Source of the DNA: Ruminococcus sp. | Lineage (GTDB): Bacteria > Bacillota > Clostridia > Oscillospirales > Ruminococcaceae | Assembly: GCA_017961625.1 (NCBI GenBank) | Contig: JAGCWY010000133.1 | Coordinates: forward strand, 1 to 64,000 | Length of the DNA: 64,000 nt | Reading direction: 5' to 3' | In this document: positions 1 to 8,194 of the stretch, piece after piece | How the letters are laid out: each line of letters starts with the position of its first letter | How positions within the stretch are numbered: the first letter of the stretch is position 1 | Program-made: the position numbers and the translations under genes | Notes under the pieces: generated by a model | The model's input: the letters and a program-made list of their open reading frames with translations, nothing else | Told to the model about the DNA's origin: nothing | The model's database searches: none

Positions 1-120
1 CGTTTATCCATGTTGTCTAAACGTTTATCCATGTTGTCTAAACGTTTATCCATGTTGTCCAGACGTTTATCCATGTTGTCCAGACGTTTATCCATGGCTT
101 CAAAACGCCTGTCTATGGTT
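1..120. repeat. 21-nt tandem repeat coding heptads
   Basis: At least five consecutive 21-nt units (GTTTATCCATGTTGTCYARA-like on the plus strand). They encode the seven-residue repeat RLDNMDK of the minus-strand gene. The unit length equals one coiled-coil heptad, so copy-number changes keep the frame. The array continues past the window edge. Confidence 0.85.
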
Positions 121-179
121 TCAAAATGCTGGTTCATTTTTTCAAACATTGACAGCACCTGGGTCTCAAATTCGCTCAT
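1..179 (-). CDS. Coiled-coil heptad-repeat protein, partial
   Basis: The gene runs off the left edge. It starts at the ATG complementary to 177-179, with a GGAGGTG ribosome binding site just upstream (about 184-190). The visible N-terminus is followed by repeats of the heptad RLDNMDK, encoded by an almost perfect 21-nt tandem repeat at 1-120. Such heptads predict a long coiled coil. The role is unknown; small coiled-coil proteins of this kind are common in phages. It is oriented like the parAB genes next to it and could be in the same transcription unit. Confidence 0.75.
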   Translation of the reverse strand, partial: MSEFETQVLSMFEKMNQHFETIDRRFEAMDKRLDNMDKRLDNMDKRLDNMDKRLDNMDK

Positions 180-240
180 GCTTTCACCTCCGTACCAATA
201 TTATACTCTAAGACTTCTGAGAAGTCAAATATAATTTTTC

Positions 241-1458
241 TTAATCGCCGAAACTGTCCTTATATATCTCAAGCAGTTCTCTTATCTTGTTAAGTTCCTT
301 GGTGGGTTTCATGACCAGAAGTTTATCAAGCGATTTGCTTATCTTGTGTATCTCACGCTCTATCTTTTTGGTTTGTGCAATAACGCCGGTGTCATCTTTT
401 TGCACATCATCAAGTCCGCGATTGACAGAGCAGAATGTGACATCATATATCTTTTTGACCTCACTGCTCTGCTTCTGGGTTTCTATATCCACATCTTTAT
501 CAAACTGGGTCAGCTTGGCATTGAACTTTGCAAGGTCCTTTTCAATGTTCAGCTTGCGTATGGTCAGTTCCGAAGTCTGTTCATCATCTCCGGAAGCGTT
601 TTCAAGGGCTTTGTCTATCTTTTCCAGTTCTTCCTTTGCCTGGGTAAGGCGGCCGCTGTAATACACATTGGAAGCTTTCTGCTTAGCAAGAGATGAATTG
701 GTCTTGGATATTATATTCTTTACTCTCTTTGCAAAGTCAAGGGCACGCTCAATGGCATAGTCCAGTTCCTCTTTCTTCTTGTCTATGTACGGCTCTATTA
801 TATCCACCGCATACTGCTGATAGTCCGTAGGCAGCTGAGCCAGCGCAGCCGCAGTATTCGTGTCGATAACTCCGTCATACAGCATCTTTTTAAGTGAAAC
901 TGTAAGTTCGGAAGTAATGGATATAAGTTTATTGGCCTGACGGGTGCTGACGTTGAATGCCTGAGCAACGTATTCGGAAAACCGTTTCGCCGATTCCTTT
1001 TCGGGTGTCTGCTCAAACTGTTTTATCTTGGCAAGGAAGCCCTCAATGATCTGAACTTTTTCCTCAGTGGTGTACTCTCTTGTCTCACTGTTTGCAAAAA
1101 ACAGCATTTTAAGAACTTCAAGGTCTGTAAGGTCTTTTTTGACCGTAGCCTTTATTTCTGTGTATCCGAGATGTATGGCTGCTCTTGTTCTTCGTTCTCC
1201 TGAGATAAGGAGATACCTGTTCGGGGCTTTTTCGACTACTACGATATTATGCAGTAGACCATTCTCCTGAATATTTTCAGCGAGTTCAATGATACTTTCC
1301 TCAGAATCGTCCTTGTTGAAGATATTATCTTTATTAAATTCAATGGAGTCTATGGGGATTATGACAGTACGCTCTACTGTATCCTGTTCTTGCTTTATCT
1401 GTGCTCCTGCTTGTGCCAGACGGGAGTTTACACCCAGGGTGTTTACTTTATTTTTCAT
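241..1458 (-). CDS. parB: ParB-like partition protein
   Basis: 405 aa. The N-terminal ParB/Srx fold carries the CTPase/DNA-loading signature GERRTRAA at about residues 87-94, after a typical 'ENIQENGLLHNIVV' segment. A central helix-turn-helix-like region (about 165-190) should bind the centromere, and a long charged coiled coil (about 255-335) and a C-terminal dimerisation segment follow. It lies 2 nt downstream of parA, so the two are co-transcribed. Known role of the family: bind a parS-like site and stimulate ParA to segregate a plasmid or plasmid-like phage genome. This suggests the phage persists extrachromosomally at some stage; that last point is inference. Confidence 0.9.
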   Translation of the reverse strand: MKNKVNTLGVNSRLAQAGAQIKQEQDTVERTVIIPIDSIEFNKDNIFNKDDSEESIIELAENIQENGLLHNIVVVEKAPNRYLLISGERRTRAAIHLGYTEIKATVKKDLTDLEVLKMLFFANSETREYTTEEKVQIIEGFLAKIKQFEQTPEKESAKRFSEYVAQAFNVSTRQANKLISITSELTVSLKKMLYDGVIDTNTAAALAQLPTDYQQYAVDIIEPYIDKKKEELDYAIERALDFAKRVKNIISKTNSSLAKQKASNVYYSGRLTQAKEELEKIDKALENASGDDEQTSELTIRKLNIEKDLAKFNAKLTQFDKDVDIETQKQSSEVKKIYDVTFCSVNRGLDDVQKDDTGVIAQTKKIEREIHKISKSLDKLLVMKPTKELNKIRELLEIYKDSFGD

Positions 1459-1460
1459 CT

Positions 1461-2237
1461 TTATGCACCCCGTTCTATAATGCCTCTGAGCTCCTCTGCC
1501 ACAGCGATATAATCCTTGGTGACATTCTCATTCGGTGCATAGACTATAAGGGGTGTGTGGTTGGAAAGGCTCTTTTCCACGACAGTGGTCTTTCTTATCT
1601 CTGTTCCGAAGAAGTGATATGCGGTCAGGTTCTGTTTGAACTGATCGAGGTAGATGTTCTGGACCATGGTGTTTTCTTTTCTTGTGAAAAGCATCCCTGC
1701 CACTTTCAGATTCTGGTTGGCGCAGCGTTGTATCTCGGATATAAAGCCGCTCATAGCAAGGATACTGTCAACACCGTATTCGGTAGCTTCACATGGAATG
1801 ACTGCATAGTCGCTTGCGGTCAGCGCATTGATAGTCAGATTGTTATCGTCGGGCGGACAGTCGATGATGACATAGTCATACTCCTCTGTCATTGCATTCA
1901 GTTTGTTCTGCAGGATAAATTTCCTCGCAGCAGGCATTGAAGCCATTTCCAGGTCGGCTTTGCTTAAATTCTGATTTGAGGGCAGTAGTCTGAGGTTTTC
2001 AATGTCTGTGTCTATGACGGCATCTGCAATATCTGTATCGCCGCAGAGTACGTCGTAGATACTTATATCGTCTTTAGTCAGGAATTTACCGAGGTATGTT
2101 GTCGAGTTTGCCTGTGGGTCGGAGTCAATAAGCAACACCTTTTTGTTATTAGATTTAGCAAAAATAGCCGCGAGGTTTACGCTTGCTGTGGTCTTGCCTA
2201 CACCACCTTTACGGTTTAAAAGTGATAAAGTAACCAT
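1461..2237 (-). CDS. parA: ParA-family partition ATPase
   Basis: 258 aa from the preferred ATG at 2235-2237. An in-frame ATG lies 18 nt further upstream, but an AAAGGAG site sits 8 nt before the inner ATG and would be inside the coding region of the longer form. The deviant Walker A motif KGGVGKTT is at residues 10-17 and the Walker B-like 'YVIIDCPPD' is near residue 108. The length and motifs are typical of ParA/Soj ATPases that move DNA cargo on the nucleoid. It is first in a two-gene operon with parB and is driven by the promoter at 2285-2313. Confidence 0.93.
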   Translation of the reverse strand: MVTLSLLNRKGGVGKTTASVNLAAIFAKSNNKKVLLIDSDPQANSTTYLGKFLTKDDISIYDVLCGDTDIADAVIDTDIENLRLLPSNQNLSKADLEMASMPAARKFILQNKLNAMTEEYDYVIIDCPPDDNNLTINALTASDYAVIPCEATEYGVDSILAMSGFISEIQRCANQNLKVAGMLFTRKENTMVQNIYLDQFKQNLTAYHFFGTEIRKTTVVEKSLSNHTPLIVYAPNENVTKDYIAVAEELRGIIERGA

Positions 2238-2259
2238 TTTAACTGCTCCTTTCATTGTT

Positions 2260-2279
2260 TGTGAGTTTTAATATTCACA
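2260..2279. promoter_or_regulatory. Candidate parAB operator
   Basis: Inverted repeat TGTGA-N10-TCACA between the parA promoter and the parA start codon. Autoregulation by ParA or ParB is common in such operons; assigning this site is inference. Confidence 0.35.
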
Positions 2280-2284
2280 TTTAT

Positions 2285-2313
2285 ATTATATCACTTTTAT
2301 ATATAAAATGCAA
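2285..2313 (-). promoter_or_regulatory. Sigma-A promoter of parAB
   Basis: On the minus strand: TTGCAT, a 17-nt spacer, TATAAT, about 45 nt upstream of the parA start. It is close to the sigma-A consensus, so it should be read by host RNA polymerase early or in a carrier state. Confidence 0.8.
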
Positions 2314-2389
2314 TAGTTTTTATAAAAAAGAACTCAGTTCTCTTTGGCATAAAAAATAATTTGTTTTTACTACTTCCTTATAAATATAA

Positions 2390-2439
2390 ATAAAAACAGC
2401 AGACAGGAAAGCATGAAGTTTCTTATCTGCTGTTTTTAT
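2390..2439. terminator. Long perfect hairpin, terminator-like
   Basis: A 14-bp perfect stem (2390-2403 with 2426-2439) and a 22-nt loop, flanked by A and T runs on both sides, so it could terminate in either direction. It lies at the start of the long intergenic segment and could instead be the 5' helix of the structured RNA proposed for 2390-2830. Confidence 0.6.
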
Positions 2440-2830
2440 TTTTGGAAATTGCGCTCTGCCTTATCTGATGATAGCCCGGAAAGAAAACCCATTTGGCAGA
2501 GCATAAAGACATATAATGGCAGGGCGACTCGCACCTGCTGTAAAGGTGAGCACCGGGAATGGCAGAACAGTGGCCAACAGGTTGACAATGACAAGGGTAT
2601 GGAACACTGAGTTAATGCTTTGAATTTGAAGCCACACACTTATAGTGCAAGTATTCCATGTATGCATCGTACCCTTATTATTACACTACGAAAGAACCCT
2701 GTCGGAACCGGGGGACCTGCATATATTCCCGGCGGTCAAGAAAGGAAAACACCAAAAGCTTACAGCGAAAACCTTTACGACCGTAGAAGGATCTGAAACA
2801 TCTGTAAAACATAGGTGTTATATATAGTAT
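2390..2830 (+). ncRNA. Candidate large structured non-coding RNA
   Basis: About 440 nt between parA and the first late gene, without a plausible coding frame. Several stems can be drawn by eye: 2453-2460 with 2495-2502 (GCTCTGCC/GGCAGAGC), CACCT/AGGTG near 2532-2549, GGGTA-TGGAA (2596 on) with TTCCA...TACCC near 2655-2693, and CCGGG/CCCGG near 2708-2732. Phages of Clostridia carry large ornate RNAs such as ROOL and GOLLD near structural genes; size and position fit that class, but I cannot confirm a match. A weak TTGTTT-18-TATAAA promoter lies at 2361-2390. An Infernal search would decide. Confidence 0.4.
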
Positions 2831-2834
2831 ATCA

Positions 2835-2850
2835 AACCTTATATATAATG
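2835..2850 (+). promoter_or_regulatory. Late-promoter motif copy 1
   Basis: AACCTTATATATAATG. It matches the motif found upstream of at least nine structural transcription starts, but is followed within about 100 nt by a second copy rather than by a gene. Confidence 0.5.
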
Positions 2851-2937
2851 TCAATATAAAAAACATATGTTAATAGAATATTTACAACTGCTCCGAAGTC
2901 CGACGGGCGGCAATGTTGAAAACTCAAAGTACGAAAA

Positions 2938-2952
2938 AACCTTATATATTAA
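2938..2952 (+). promoter_or_regulatory. Late-promoter motif copy 2
   Basis: AACCTTATATATTAA, about 55 nt upstream of the ATG at 2993. It probably starts the transcript of the 3.0-5.2 kb genes. Confidence 0.6.
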
Positions 2953-2992
2953 TATAGGGGTAAAATAACTTGAAAGGAGTCAAAGGCCAAAA

Positions 2993-3382
2993 ATGAAAGT
3001 AGAAGTTGACAAGATTTTTATGCTCAGACCTTATCAGGAAGCGATATCGAATCGTGAGACTTTCAATGTCAATCAGCTGAAAGGTCACATATGGCTTGAG
3101 ATACCCAAAGCTCTTGCAAAGTTTCTGACGATAGTGAGCATAGCCGAAATAGGCATGGAAGAAACGCTTGTACCTCATGACGGATACACAAGGCAGGAGA
3201 AGTACCCCTGGATAGAATTTCCGATAAGCTCCATGAACGAAGCCCCCGGCTTCCATATGTATCAGCTTACATTCAGTGTGGATAACAGGAATGAGGAGCA
3301 GTTCCTTTATTTCTGCTATACGGTGCAGACCGACAGACCCGAGAGGTCATACATATATATGAAAGGAACTGAGGTATCATGA
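2993..3382 (+). CDS. Unknown late protein, 129 aa
   Basis: First gene of a late operon, behind a late-promoter motif and a GAAAGGAG site. It is a mixed alpha/beta soluble protein with no motif I recognise. The 3' end overlaps the next start by 4 nt (ATGA), so the two are translationally coupled. Its place before the terminase suggests a virion or packaging role, but nothing in the sequence proves this. Confidence 0.8.
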   Translation: MKVEVDKIFMLRPYQEAISNRETFNVNQLKGHIWLEIPKALAKFLTIVSIAEIGMEETLVPHDGYTRQEKYPWIEFPISSMNEAPGFHMYQLTFSVDNRNEEQFLYFCYTVQTDRPERSYIYMKGTEVS

Positions 3383-4122
3383 CTATAACCCATAGATGTA
3401 CCCGAGCCATAAAGGCTTCAAAGATGTTCAGAGCAAGCAGCCGCAAGTCGAAGATCATGGCTGAACTTGAAAAGCCTGAGAACATTGAGCTTGTAAAGCA
3501 GCTTGATGAATATCTCGACGAAGAGTATCAGGTTCTCAATGAACCGGCTGAAACTACTACCGAAGATGTTACAGAGGTGACTGAGACAGATGAGGTCGTT
3601 GACGATTCTCCTGCTTCTGGTGGCGGCGGTCACGGATCGCCTGCAAGTTTTACGCCTCATGAGAGCCTTATGGATAAACACGGTGACGAACTGGAAGAAC
3701 TCGAAAATGAAGGTGAGGGTGAAGTGCCGGCGGAAGAGCCTGAGGATAAGACACCCGAGGCTTCTGTAAAACTTACAGGCAAAGCTATCACTGCTGATAC
3801 TATTGTAAATCCTTTCGTTGACTACTATGCAACGCTTAACAGCATCGCAGGCGAGATAAAAGGTACGCTCAATGCCCGTCAGGATACCGCAGGCGTAGAC
3901 AGAGTGCAGCTTAAAAATGACGAGCTCTGGATCTACTATAACGATAGTATGAACCTTAATAATGTAATGAGCAACGTTATAGGTCTGCTGGCGGCAGCTA
4001 ACTATAAGTATCTGGAATTCAACCGTCTTGCAAGAAGCGACAACGCTATGGTATTCACACTTTGTTATGAGAATACCGACGGCGGCGTAGCAGGCGCAGC
4101 CATAAAGGCAGATGAAAAGTAA
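3379..4122 (+). CDS. Unknown protein with acidic linker, 247 aa
   Basis: A basic N-terminus (about 1-30) is followed by a long acidic, Thr/Glu/Pro-rich and glycine-containing low-complexity stretch (about 45-125), then a compact C-terminal domain (about 130-240). The acidic linker resembles scaffold-like or assembly proteins, but there is no specific match. It overlaps both neighbours and belongs to the 2993-5195 operon. Confidence 0.78.
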   Translation: MTITHRCTRAIKASKMFRASSRKSKIMAELEKPENIELVKQLDEYLDEEYQVLNEPAETTTEDVTEVTETDEVVDDSPASGGGGHGSPASFTPHESLMDKHGDELEELENEGEGEVPAEEPEDKTPEASVKLTGKAITADTIVNPFVDYYATLNSIAGEIKGTLNARQDTAGVDRVQLKNDELWIYYNDSMNLNNVMSNVIGLLAAANYKYLEFNRLARSDNAMVFTLCYENTDGGVAGAAIKADEK

Positions 4123-4456
4123 CGGTCTGCCTCTTACAGAGGAGATAGATTTCCATTATTTGCTGACACTGCTGCCACCGCTCTATGACATACCTGAGTT
4201 TGCATGGCTTCCCGAGCTGTTCTCTGTTATCGGGTATGATAAACTCATAGAGCTGTGTCGTTACTGCGGCGGAGAGCAGATAAAATTGCCTACGCTGCAA
4301 ACCTTATCTAATAGTATAGAAGCATTGCAGAATTTCTACGATGTGTATTTAATGAAACGCAAGCCGGCTTCGGATATCCCACAGGGGATACTTTCGCAAG
4401 TGCAGAAGATAAGGTATATATATGATGCTCAGAACCGTAATGGAGAAGATAAATGA
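4112..4456 (+). CDS. Unknown protein, 114 aa
   Basis: Helical protein overlapping the previous gene by 11 nt. Its sequence (for example 'PEFAWLPELFSVIGYDKL') has the look of a small phage assembly or head-completion factor, but I do not recognise the family. Translation is probably coupled to the upstream gene. Confidence 0.72.
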   Translation: MKSNGLPLTEEIDFHYLLTLLPPLYDIPEFAWLPELFSVIGYDKLIELCRYCGGEQIKLPTLQTLSNSIEALQNFYDVYLMKRKPASDIPQGILSQVQKIRYIYDAQNRNGEDK

Positions 4457-4610
4457 GCCTGTGCTCCCGTTCGCTCAGTTCTATATAGACTATATAATGC
4501 GGATGCAGGACAGGGCTATTGAAGCAGAGCTGAGACCTCTGCGTAATGTAACCGATATAAACACCATAGGTCTCCTTATAGACCATGAAATAAAACAACA
4601 GAGAGGGTGA
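4422..4610 (+). CDS. Unknown small protein, 62 aa
   Basis: Short helical protein overlapping the preceding gene by 35 nt in another frame. An alternative ATG at 4440 would shorten the overlap, and neither start has a strong ribosome binding site. It ends 4 nt past the next start (ATGA-like overlap), so it is most likely real and coupled. Function unknown. Confidence 0.6.
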   Translation: MMLRTVMEKINEPVLPFAQFYIDYIMRMQDRAIEAELRPLRNVTDINTIGLLIDHEIKQQRG

Positions 4611-5044
4611 AATGCATGATAGCAGCGGCTATAATTCAGTCGGCATATAACGAGCTGTACAGAAATGTCAGAAACTATATCTGGGATTACAACACCGTAG
4701 AGAAGTTAGCGGAACTTGAAGCCGCTACATATATGGCGTTTCCCGACCTTGACAAGGTACGCATATGCTCTGCTAAGCTCAAAGAGGAGCTTGTACGTTC
4801 CGACGTATACGATGATGACGAGGAACTGCAGAGTGCCATGGAAGCCTTTGACAAGAATTTAGAGGGGGCGGATTCCGTGTTTTACGGAGTGACCGTTCCA
4901 CAGGAAATAACCGAGAAGCAGCGTGACCTTGAAGAACTTGTTGAGGAGCGCAGAGAGAATAAACCTGTAAGGGAGGAAGTTTTCGATGAAAATACAGAAG
5001 TCATCACTGAAAACAGGGAAGACAATACCGAAGCAGAACTGTAA
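4607..5044 (+). CDS. Unknown protein, 145 aa
   Basis: Mostly helical with a strongly acidic C-terminal tail (Glu/Asn-rich from about residue 105). A GAGAGGGTG site precedes the start. It overlaps the next gene by 59 nt. The family is not recognised. The acidic tail is shared in style with the protein at 3379, but I see no sequence similarity. Confidence 0.72.
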   Translation: MKCMIAAAIIQSAYNELYRNVRNYIWDYNTVEKLAELEAATYMAFPDLDKVRICSAKLKEELVRSDVYDDDEELQSAMEAFDKNLEGADSVFYGVTVPQEITEKQRDLEELVEERRENKPVREEVFDENTEVITENREDNTEAEL

Positions 5045-5195
5045 GAATGTATGTGCAGCTGCAAAAAGCAAAGCAGAGGCCGTGAAGTATATCAGATGTG
5101 CCATTGATGCTCTCGGCGCACAGGCCAAAGGCGGCGACAAGCAAGCCAAAGGCACAATTGCTGACCTAAGTGTTATTCTATTTGACTTAAAGTAA
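4986..5195 (+). CDS. Small basic protein, 69 aa
   Basis: Starts inside the 3' end of the preceding gene with a good GGGAGG site 9 nt upstream, which supports it despite the overlap. It is lysine-rich in the first half, with an Ala/Lys helical second half. The high basic charge suggests nucleic-acid or assembly-partner binding; this is inference. Confidence 0.65.
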   Translation: MKIQKSSLKTGKTIPKQNCKNVCAAAKSKAEAVKYIRCAIDALGAQAKGGDKQAKGTIADLSVILFDLK

Positions 5196-5210
5196 TCCGT
5201 AATACATATA

Positions 5211-5286
5211 TTTTGTGCAGTCTGACTTTAAAGTGTGCTTCAGTCCTATAGCAGAAACACTGTCTTTGCTGTCAGAATGCACAAAA
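5211..5286 (+). promoter_or_regulatory. Structured leader element, copy L1
   Basis: Upstream of the terminase genes. The outer helix is 5211-5219/5278-5286 (TTTTGTGCA/TGCACAAAA), continued by TCTGAC/GTCAGA (5221-5226/5271-5276). The inner helix is AGTGT/ACACT (5232-5236/5257-5261), around a loop with CAGTCCTATAGCA. The same architecture recurs at 12252 and 15793. The 3' strand ends 9 nt before the AGGAG site of the next gene, so it could control translation or mark an RNA-processing site. Confidence 0.65.
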
Positions 5287-5308
5287 CCTATCGTCAGGAG
5301 TGATATTT

Positions 5309-5848
5309 GTGAGAGCCAAAACTGTTGGTAACTCGTCCCATGACGAAGATGTGATCGTCAACCCTTTGCGAATAAGGCAGAAAGAGGACGTAGCAAAAAT
5401 GCGAACGTCCTTATTGTCATGCTCTGAGGATACCAATATTACAGTTACGACTGCCTTGCAGTATACGACGGTAATGAGGGTATATCATCAGCTGACAAGA
5501 ATAGTCAGATTCACAGAGATGATGGACAAGATAGAGGATAAGCTCTACGAAGCTATCGACTATGAGCTGGATAACAGTGATACTGCCGACCCGGCTACGC
5601 TTGTAAAACTGCTCGGGATACAGGAGAAACTGCAGAAGTCCATGATAGAAAGTCAGAAGCTTCTCGATCCGTATCTGAATACAGACTTGTTCAACATCAC
5701 CGACCTTGTACCTGCTACGGCAACAGATCGTACTGATGACCCCATTACGAAACAGCTCATGACAAGTGAGAGCAGAGACAAAGTAAGAGCCGCTGCTCAG
5801 AATGTACTGAGTCTGCTCGGAAGTGAGGGGGACGATACAGATGACTGA
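5309..5848 (+). CDS. Putative terminase small subunit
   Basis: About 179 aa from GTG 5309, chosen because AGGAG lies 8 nt upstream; a GTG at 5300 overlaps that site. It is helical, with a predicted coiled region around residues 55-105. Identification rests on position: it lies directly upstream of, and overlaps by 8 nt, the large terminase gene. The small subunit recognises phage DNA and regulates the packaging ATPase. No helix-turn-helix is obvious to me, so the assignment is mainly contextual. Confidence 0.6.
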   Translation: MRAKTVGNSSHDEDVIVNPLRIRQKEDVAKMRTSLLSCSEDTNITVTTALQYTTVMRVYHQLTRIVRFTEMMDKIEDKLYEAIDYELDNSDTADPATLVKLLGIQEKLQKSMIESQKLLDPYLNTDLFNITDLVPATATDRTDDPITKQLMTSESRDKVRAAAQNVLSLLGSEGDDTDD

Positions 5849-8177
5849 TACAGTTACTGTCGAAAGCGTCGTCGAACGTATAAAAGATGTATACAATTCC
5901 TGTGACAAGGCAGAGCAGAGAGTGCTCCGACAGATACTCGGAGAGATAGCGGATATGGGAGAGTCCCCTACATATGAGCAGGTATGGCTTGCAGACTATA
6001 AGGAGATACCCGTAAGCATAGACACGTTCCTTAATTCGGAGAAGTATCTCGGCAAGACCAACCGTCAGGGTGAAGCTGTATATCCGTTCTGGCGCAAGGA
6101 ACTCAGAAAGGTATTCGGAGCAGGAAACAAGTTCTATGAGTGGATACTCACCGGGGCTACACGTATAGGTAAGACTTCTACTGCCATAACGGCAGCGGCA
6201 TATATGCTTTACCGTCTTATGTGTCTGCGAGACCCACAGAAGTTCTTTGGCAAGAAAGAGATATCCAAGTTCAGCCTGCTCTTTTTCAATGTCACGAAAG
6301 ACCTTGCAAAGGGTGTAGCTTTCCGTGAGTTCAATGATACCCTCAGGGAGTCCCCATGGTTCAACGCACACGGAACATTTTCACGTTCGGAGCGAGACTT
6401 CTTCTATATCCCCGAGGGCGGCAAGATAGTCATCGACTACGGTTCAGATGCATCTCACGGTCTCGGTCAGCAGGTATTCTGCGCTATCATGGACGAAGTA
6501 AACTTTGCACAGGCAGGTGTCCGGGACGTTAAGAAAGCCAAGAAGAAAATGCGTAAGACCTATAATACCCTTGCAGCCCGTGTTACAGGTACATTTAAAC
6601 ATGGCGGTCAGGTATTCGGTAAGATATTCGCCGTATCGTCAAAGAACAGCGATAGCGACTTCATGGAAGATTATGTCAGAGAGCAGCTTGCAGCAGGCGC
6701 AGAGGATCATATGTATATCTCTGATAAGCCTCAGTGGGAAGTCCTGCCGAAAGAGACTTTCAGTTCCGAAACATTTACTATCGCCGTCGGCGGCAGACAT
6801 CTTAAAAGTTTTGTAGTCCCGGACAATCAGTGTTTTCCGGAGGCTCTCGAAGATTTGAGAAATCAGGGCTACCGGCTGCTTAACCCACCTGTGGATATGA
6901 AATCACAGTTTCTTGCAGACTTTGATGTGGCACTGAGGGACCTTGCAGGTATTGCCGTACTGGGTTCAGCTTCCTACTTTACCCAGGAGATGCTGACGAA
7001 ATGTATCAATACTGCAAGGCGCAATCCGTTTTATTCAGATATATTGCAGACAGGTACAAAGGATAATCTCTGTATCGAGAATTATTTTCACACTGCTGAC
7101 GTACCTGCTTCGCTGCGGCGTGCTCCTATATATATCCATCTTGACCTTTCGCTTACTACTGACCGAACAGGTATATCCGGTGTAGGTATCACAGGGCGCA
7201 AGGATATTCCCGTCGGTGAGAACAAGAAGATATCTGTTCCTACCTTTACCCAGATGTTTGCGGTAGCGGTAGAAGCTCCGAGAGGTGCAAAGATAGCTTA
7301 TGCCAAGATAGTTGCTTTTATCTGCTGGCTCAGAAAGACAGGCTACAATATAGCAGGAATATCGAGAGACCAGTTTCAAAGTGAATATCTTGCACAGCAG
7401 CTGGAGCAGCAGGGATTTGGGGTAAGCAAGCTTTCGCTCGATAAGACCCCTGACGGATATGAGGCACTTCATTCGGTACTCTGTGAGGAACGAATTGATC
7501 TGCTCGATAGTAAACTTTTGCAGGACGAACTTATACATTTGCAAAGAGACCTTACCACCCGTATATGCGATCACCCTATTGGCGGCTGCTTTGCGGCTGA
7601 TACTGAGATATGGCTTGCTGACGGACGGAAAGTTCCTATCAAGACCCTTATGCGTGAGCAGAAGTTCTTCCGCAACAGTATAAAGACTGTCAATGAGGTC
7701 ACGGGTGAGATAGAAATAAAGACTATCCGCAAGGTGTTCTTTTCCAAGAAAGTCAAGAGCCTGTATCAGGTCACACTCAATACGGGAGATGTGATACAGT
7801 GTACCCCCGAGCATCGTTTCATGCTTGAAGACAATACCTATGAGGAGATACAGAATATCCGTATAGGTGACAGACTGAGATCGGTGGGCGGTAAGCATAC
7901 GGTAGTGTCTGCGGAGCGCATACAGAGGCAGTGTGATGTGTTTGATATGGAGATAGAGGATAATCCCAACTTCCTGCTCGGAGCAGGCGTGTTCGTCCAT
8001 AACTCAAAGGACCTTGCCGATGCGGTAGCAGGCTCTGTATGGAACGCTATCCTGCAGAACCCGGGTGTTCCTGTATCTCTTGAAGCGAGGGCGAAAGCCA
8101 TCACTCATGTAAATGGCGCAAAAAGCGACCCGAGACAGAATATACTCGGTCGTTTTAATCAATATAAAAAATATTAA
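5841..8177 (+). CDS. terL: Large terminase subunit with mini-intein
   Basis: 778 aa precursor. The start ATG 5841 has an AGGGGG site. The Walker A-like segment GATRIGKTS is at residues 105-113 (Lys111) and Walker B 'AIMDEVNF' has Asp218/Glu219, as in the packaging ATPase. The C-terminal half holds the RNase H-like nuclease that cuts concatemers ('HLDLSLTTDRTG'). The nuclease domain is interrupted by a 139-aa intein between 'HPIGG' and 'SKDLADAVAG'. After splicing the mature TerL would be about 639 aa. It is co-transcribed with the small subunit and portal. Confidence 0.93.
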   Translation: MTDTVTVESVVERIKDVYNSCDKAEQRVLRQILGEIADMGESPTYEQVWLADYKEIPVSIDTFLNSEKYLGKTNRQGEAVYPFWRKELRKVFGAGNKFYEWILTGATRIGKTSTAITAAAYMLYRLMCLRDPQKFFGKKEISKFSLLFFNVTKDLAKGVAFREFNDTLRESPWFNAHGTFSRSERDFFYIPEGGKIVIDYGSDASHGLGQQVFCAIMDEVNFAQAGVRDVKKAKKKMRKTYNTLAARVTGTFKHGGQVFGKIFAVSSKNSDSDFMEDYVREQLAAGAEDHMYISDKPQWEVLPKETFSSETFTIAVGGRHLKSFVVPDNQCFPEALEDLRNQGYRLLNPPVDMKSQFLADFDVALRDLAGIAVLGSASYFTQEMLTKCINTARRNPFYSDILQTGTKDNLCIENYFHTADVPASLRRAPIYIHLDLSLTTDRTGISGVGITGRKDIPVGENKKISVPTFTQMFAVAVEAPRGAKIAYAKIVAFICWLRKTGYNIAGISRDQFQSEYLAQQLEQQGFGVSKLSLDKTPDGYEALHSVLCEERIDLLDSKLLQDELIHLQRDLTTRICDHPIGGCFAADTEIWLADGRKVPIKTLMREQKFFRNSIKTVNEVTGEIEIKTIRKVFFSKKVKSLYQVTLNTGDVIQCTPEHRFMLEDNTYEEIQNIRIGDRLRSVGGKHTVVSAERIQRQCDVFDMEIEDNPNFLLGAGVFVHNSKDLADAVAGSVWNAILQNPGVPVSLEARAKAITHVNGAKSDPRQNILGRFNQYKKY
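7587..8003 (+). other. Mini-intein within TerL
   Basis: 139 codons. Block A starts with Cys (CFAADTEIWLADG), block B has TPEHRF, block F has 'DVFDMEIEDNPNFL', and block G ends GVFVHN followed by Ser as the +1 residue. It has all splicing motifs but no room for a homing endonuclease. It sits beside a conserved catalytic 'SKDLADA' segment of the terminase nuclease, the usual kind of site inteins occupy. Confidence 0.92.
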
Positions 8178-8194
8178 CAAAAAGGAGCATTATT

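Noticed and set aside
2413..2866. Several 60-68-aa frames in the 2.4-2.9 kb segment
   Set aside because: They overlap one another on both strands, lack ribosome binding sites and look like chance frames in a structured RNA region.
5196..5308. tRNA or riboswitch before the terminase
   Set aside because: No cloverleaf or known aptamer core; the helices match instead the phage's own repeated leader element.
7035..8000. 321-aa minus-strand frame opposite the terminase
   Set aside because: It is the shadow of the terminase gene; no ribosome binding site and no recognisable protein.
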